A model generated the notes under the pieces. It did no database searches. It worked only from the letters and a program-made list of their open reading frames with translations, and was not told the DNA's origin. A DNA stretch of 7,012 nt from an archaeon (lineage in GTDB: Archaea; B1Sed10-29; WALL01): NCBI GenBank assembly GCA_030592525.1, contig JAUVIW010000052.1, forward strand, positions 1 through 7,012, written 5' to 3'. Position 1 is the stretch's first letter, and the number at the start of each line of letters is the position of its first letter. A program made the translations under genes and the position numbers. Shown here piece by piece: positions 5,463 through 7,012 of the stretch.

Positions 5463-6206
5463 TTAGTCCATGTTCGCAATCCACTTGAGCCACACCACCC
5501 ATCCAACGAGCGCGATTCCAACCATTGCCTCGCGCCAGAGGAACACGTGCAGCAGGTCAAAGACCCACTGCCCGTACCACTCGGTCAGCGCTATCGTGCT
5601 GGCGAGCCGGACGATATTCACCACGTACAGCCCGACCATCGCGAACACAATTCCATAAAGCTTCCCTTTCTTCGTTCCGCCAGGGAAAGCGAGTATCAAG
5701 CCGATTATCGCGGCTATGCCGACCCACGCGCTGCAAGCCGGAATGATTTTCACTGTCACGGTCGGCGCCACGATGACTGCGGGCTGCAAGTCAACCTCAA
5801 GCCCACGCGCGCGCATTGAGTACGCGAAGTCCTGGATGCTGTGCATCTGCGCCCATGTGCGCGGCTGCCCTCTCCCGACAATCGCCCCGTTCTCCCTCAC
5901 AATTTCGAGCCCGAGCCGGGCCGAGCCTATCACAAAAAGATTCTCCTCCTCAGCGGTCATTGAGGCAACAGGCGCATCAATCCAAATATGGTACGTCTCC
6001 GACTCCACACCCACTGCGTTCAGCGCCATCGTGGTCTGGTCGCTTATCGCGCGCTGCAGCAGCGGTATCTCCGGCTCAGAGGAGACAACGAATCCGAGGA
6101 GCACGCCGATGACGACCACTATGGTCACGAACCGCGTGATGGTGTACCTGAAGTCAGAGTCCTGCATCCAGCGCTCGCACAGGCCGCACTGCCTCTTCTT
6201 TTTCAT
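5463..6206 (-). CDS. Archaeosortase/exosortase-family membrane transpeptidase
   Basis: A 247-residue membrane protein of the exosortase/archaeosortase superfamily; such enzymes cut C-terminal sorting signals of surface proteins on the outer face of the membrane and are linked to lipid anchoring. The catalytic triad is visible: Cys158 (PACSAW), Arg200 (NIVR) and His220 (LLHVF), each at a membrane-segment edge. Predicted segments: 24-42, 160-175, 183-206 and 226-242, with a possible extra one around 212-224. The basic N-terminus (MKKKR) is probably cytoplasmic, which puts residues about 43-157 and the Cys outside. Odd points are a CxxC (Cys7, Cys10) in the cytoplasmic tail and a long soluble segment between the first helix and the catalytic Cys, where typical family members have several membrane helices. 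The ATG at 6206 overlaps the reductase stop (ATGA) and has an SD (AAGGAG) 8 bases upstream. No gene in the window ends with a PGF-CTERM-like signal, so the substrate lies elsewhere. Subfamily not assigned. Confidence 0.85.
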   Translation of the reverse strand: MKKKRQCGLCERWMQDSDFRYTITRFVTIVVVIGVLLGFVVSSEPEIPLLQRAISDQTTMALNAVGVESETYHIWIDAPVASMTAEEENLFVIGSARLGLEIVRENGAIVGRGQPRTWAQMHSIQDFAYSMRARGLEVDLQPAVIVAPTVTVKIIPACSAWVGIAAIIGLILAFPGGTKKGKLYGIVFAMVGLYVVNIVRLASTIALTEWYGQWVFDLLHVFLWREAMVGIALVGWVVWLKWIANMD

Positions 6207-7012
6207 CTGCCCAGCTCCTTATGCGCTTTCGCGAGGTGGCCTGCGCCGTGCGCAGCGGCAAGCGATACCTCTCCCGCAAGCACTCCGGCGGCAACTGCCT
6301 CGGCCACCTTGTTAGCAGTGTCAGCCCCAATAATGCCCAAAGCCTCGCGCTGAGTCGGCAGCTTCGTGCCCCCGCCCAGGCTGCCAACAGGCAGGTCGGG
6401 CATGGTGACACTCACGTGCACCCCGTCCCCCTCGCGCTCGATTAGTGTGACTCCCTGCGCCGCCTCGGCGATGTGCGCCGGGTCCTGGCCCAAGGCAATG
6501 AACATCGCGGCCACGATGTTCGCCGTGTGCGCGTTGAACCCGTATGCCCCGGCAGCAGCACTGCCAAGCATGTTCTTCCTGTACCCGACTTCCACCAGCC
6601 TTTCCGGGGTCGTCTTGAGCACTTTTTCAATCACGCTGCGCGGCAGCACTGCCTCAGCAATCACGCTTTTGCCGCGGCCCTCAATAAGCCCCAATGCACT
6701 GGGCTTCTTGTCGACGCACATGTTCCCGGACAGTGCGACGCAGTCCGCGCCCGTCTCCCCGGCAATGTACTCGCACGCGCGGCCGCAGCCGATGGTGAGC
6801 ATGTTCATCCCCATTGCGTCCCCCGTGGTCGCCTGGAACCTGAGGAACACGTTCCTCCCGATGACCCACGGCCTGATGCCCTGCAGCTTCAGGTGCCTTG
6901 AGCCCTCCTCAGTCTTCTCCCTTATGGTAGTGTAATTGTCTGCGACCCACTTCGTGAACTCAACTGCCTTCTCCGCCGACGGCAAGGAGAAGAGTGGCGC
7001 GCGCGTCATTGC
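6203..7012 (-). CDS. hmgA: 3-hydroxy-3-methylglutaryl-CoA reductase, class I (5' end outside window)
   Basis: Reduces HMG-CoA to mevalonate with two NADPH, the committed step to isoprenoids and archaeal ether lipids; cytosolic. The last 269 residues are present. Counted from the Met at 7009, the family marks are all in place: AMTRAP near the cut end, DAMGMNM (64-70, cofactor binding), SGNMCVDKKP (94-103, with the catalytic Lys of DKK), GFNAHTANIVAAMF (157-170), GQD (174-176, catalytic Asp), GSLGGGTKLPTQ (209-220) and GHLAKAH (257-263, the general-acid His). These match class I (archaeal/eukaryotic) enzymes. By comparison with archaeal enzymes of about 400 residues, some 130 N-terminal residues, including the catalytic Glu of the ENVIG motif, lie beyond the window, so the Met at 7009 is internal. 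The gene ends in TGA overlapping the archaeosortase ATG. No broken or missing residue is seen. Confidence 0.96.
   Translation of the reverse strand, partial: AMTRAPLFSLPSAEKAVEFTKWVADNYTTIREKTEEGSRHLKLQGIRPWVIGRNVFLRFQATTGDAMGMNMLTIGCGRACEYIAGETGADCVALSGNMCVDKKPSALGLIEGRGKSVIAEAVLPRSVIEKVLKTTPERLVEVGYRKNMLGSAAAGAYGFNAHTANIVAAMFIALGQDPAHIAEAAQGVTLIEREGDGVHVSVTMPDLPVGSLGGGTKLPTQREALGIIGADTANKVAEAVAAGVLAGEVSLAAAHGAGHLAKAHKELGR
6215..6220 (-). promoter_or_regulatory. Shine-Dalgarno of the archaeosortase inside the reductase gene
   Basis: AAGGAG lies 8 bases before the ATG at 6206, within the last codons of HMG-CoA reductase (Lys-Glu-Leu). Together with the ATGA overlap at 6203-6206 it indicates translational coupling. 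Confidence 0.6.

Noticed and set aside
5417..5560. A 48-residue upstream extension of the coiled-coil protein in the same frame
   Set aside because: It is rich in Cys and Trp, unlike the rest, overlaps the archaeosortase C-terminus and ignores the SD at 5422-5427.
6154..6935. Other-frame open frames within the HMG-CoA reductase region, on both strands
   Set aside because: They are shadows of a well-conserved enzyme frame and show no features of their own.

Overview
The window is archaeal. It has short intergenic gaps with TATA-like boxes (TTTATAAA, TTTATAAG, TTTTTATATG) about 35-60 bases before start codons. It also carries a class I (archaeal/eukaryotic type) HMG-CoA reductase, an archaeosortase-like membrane protease/transpeptidase, and two type IV pilin-like proteins with class III (prepilin peptidase) signal peptides. 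The pilin N-termini and the simple layout recall DPANN or small-genome Euryarchaeota, but no rRNA or lineage marker is present, so the phylum is a guess. All five genes are on the minus strand, so transcription runs from position 7012 towards position 1. I see no tRNA, rRNA, CRISPR array, insertion sequence or credible plus-strand gene, and no gene-free stretch longer than about 100 bases.

Layout in transcription order. (1) 7012-6203: C-terminal two thirds of HMG-CoA reductase, cut by the window edge. (2) 6206-5463: an exosortase/archaeosortase-family protein with a Cys158-Arg200-His220 triad. It overlaps the reductase stop by an ATGA and has its own Shine-Dalgarno (SD), so the two look like a translationally coupled operon. 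(3) 5416-785: a very large (about 1543 residue) cytoplasmic protein. It has a short N-terminal helix, an Arg-rich segment, more than 1000 residues of coiled coil with internal repeats, a more globular helical C-terminal third, a Pro-rich linker and a small winged-helix-like end. I do not recognise its family. It starts at a TTG set by a good SD and has its own promoter. (4) 739-329: a complete 136-residue type IV pilin-like protein with four N-glycosylation sequons and a likely disulfide. (5) 236-1: the start of a second pilin whose first 47 residues nearly match those of the first.

How they may work together (inference). Genes 1 and 2 join isoprenoid/ether-lipid precursor synthesis with a surface-protein processing enzyme; known archaeosortases take part in prenyl-lipid anchoring of surface proteins. 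Genes 4 and 5 are surface filament subunits processed by a different peptidase. The giant coiled-coil protein between them is the least explained item and the best candidate for something new: a structural or nucleic-acid-associated cytoplasmic protein without an ATPase domain or membrane anchor. The pilin end of the window is visibly less GC-rich (about half G+C by eye) than the rest (about 60%).
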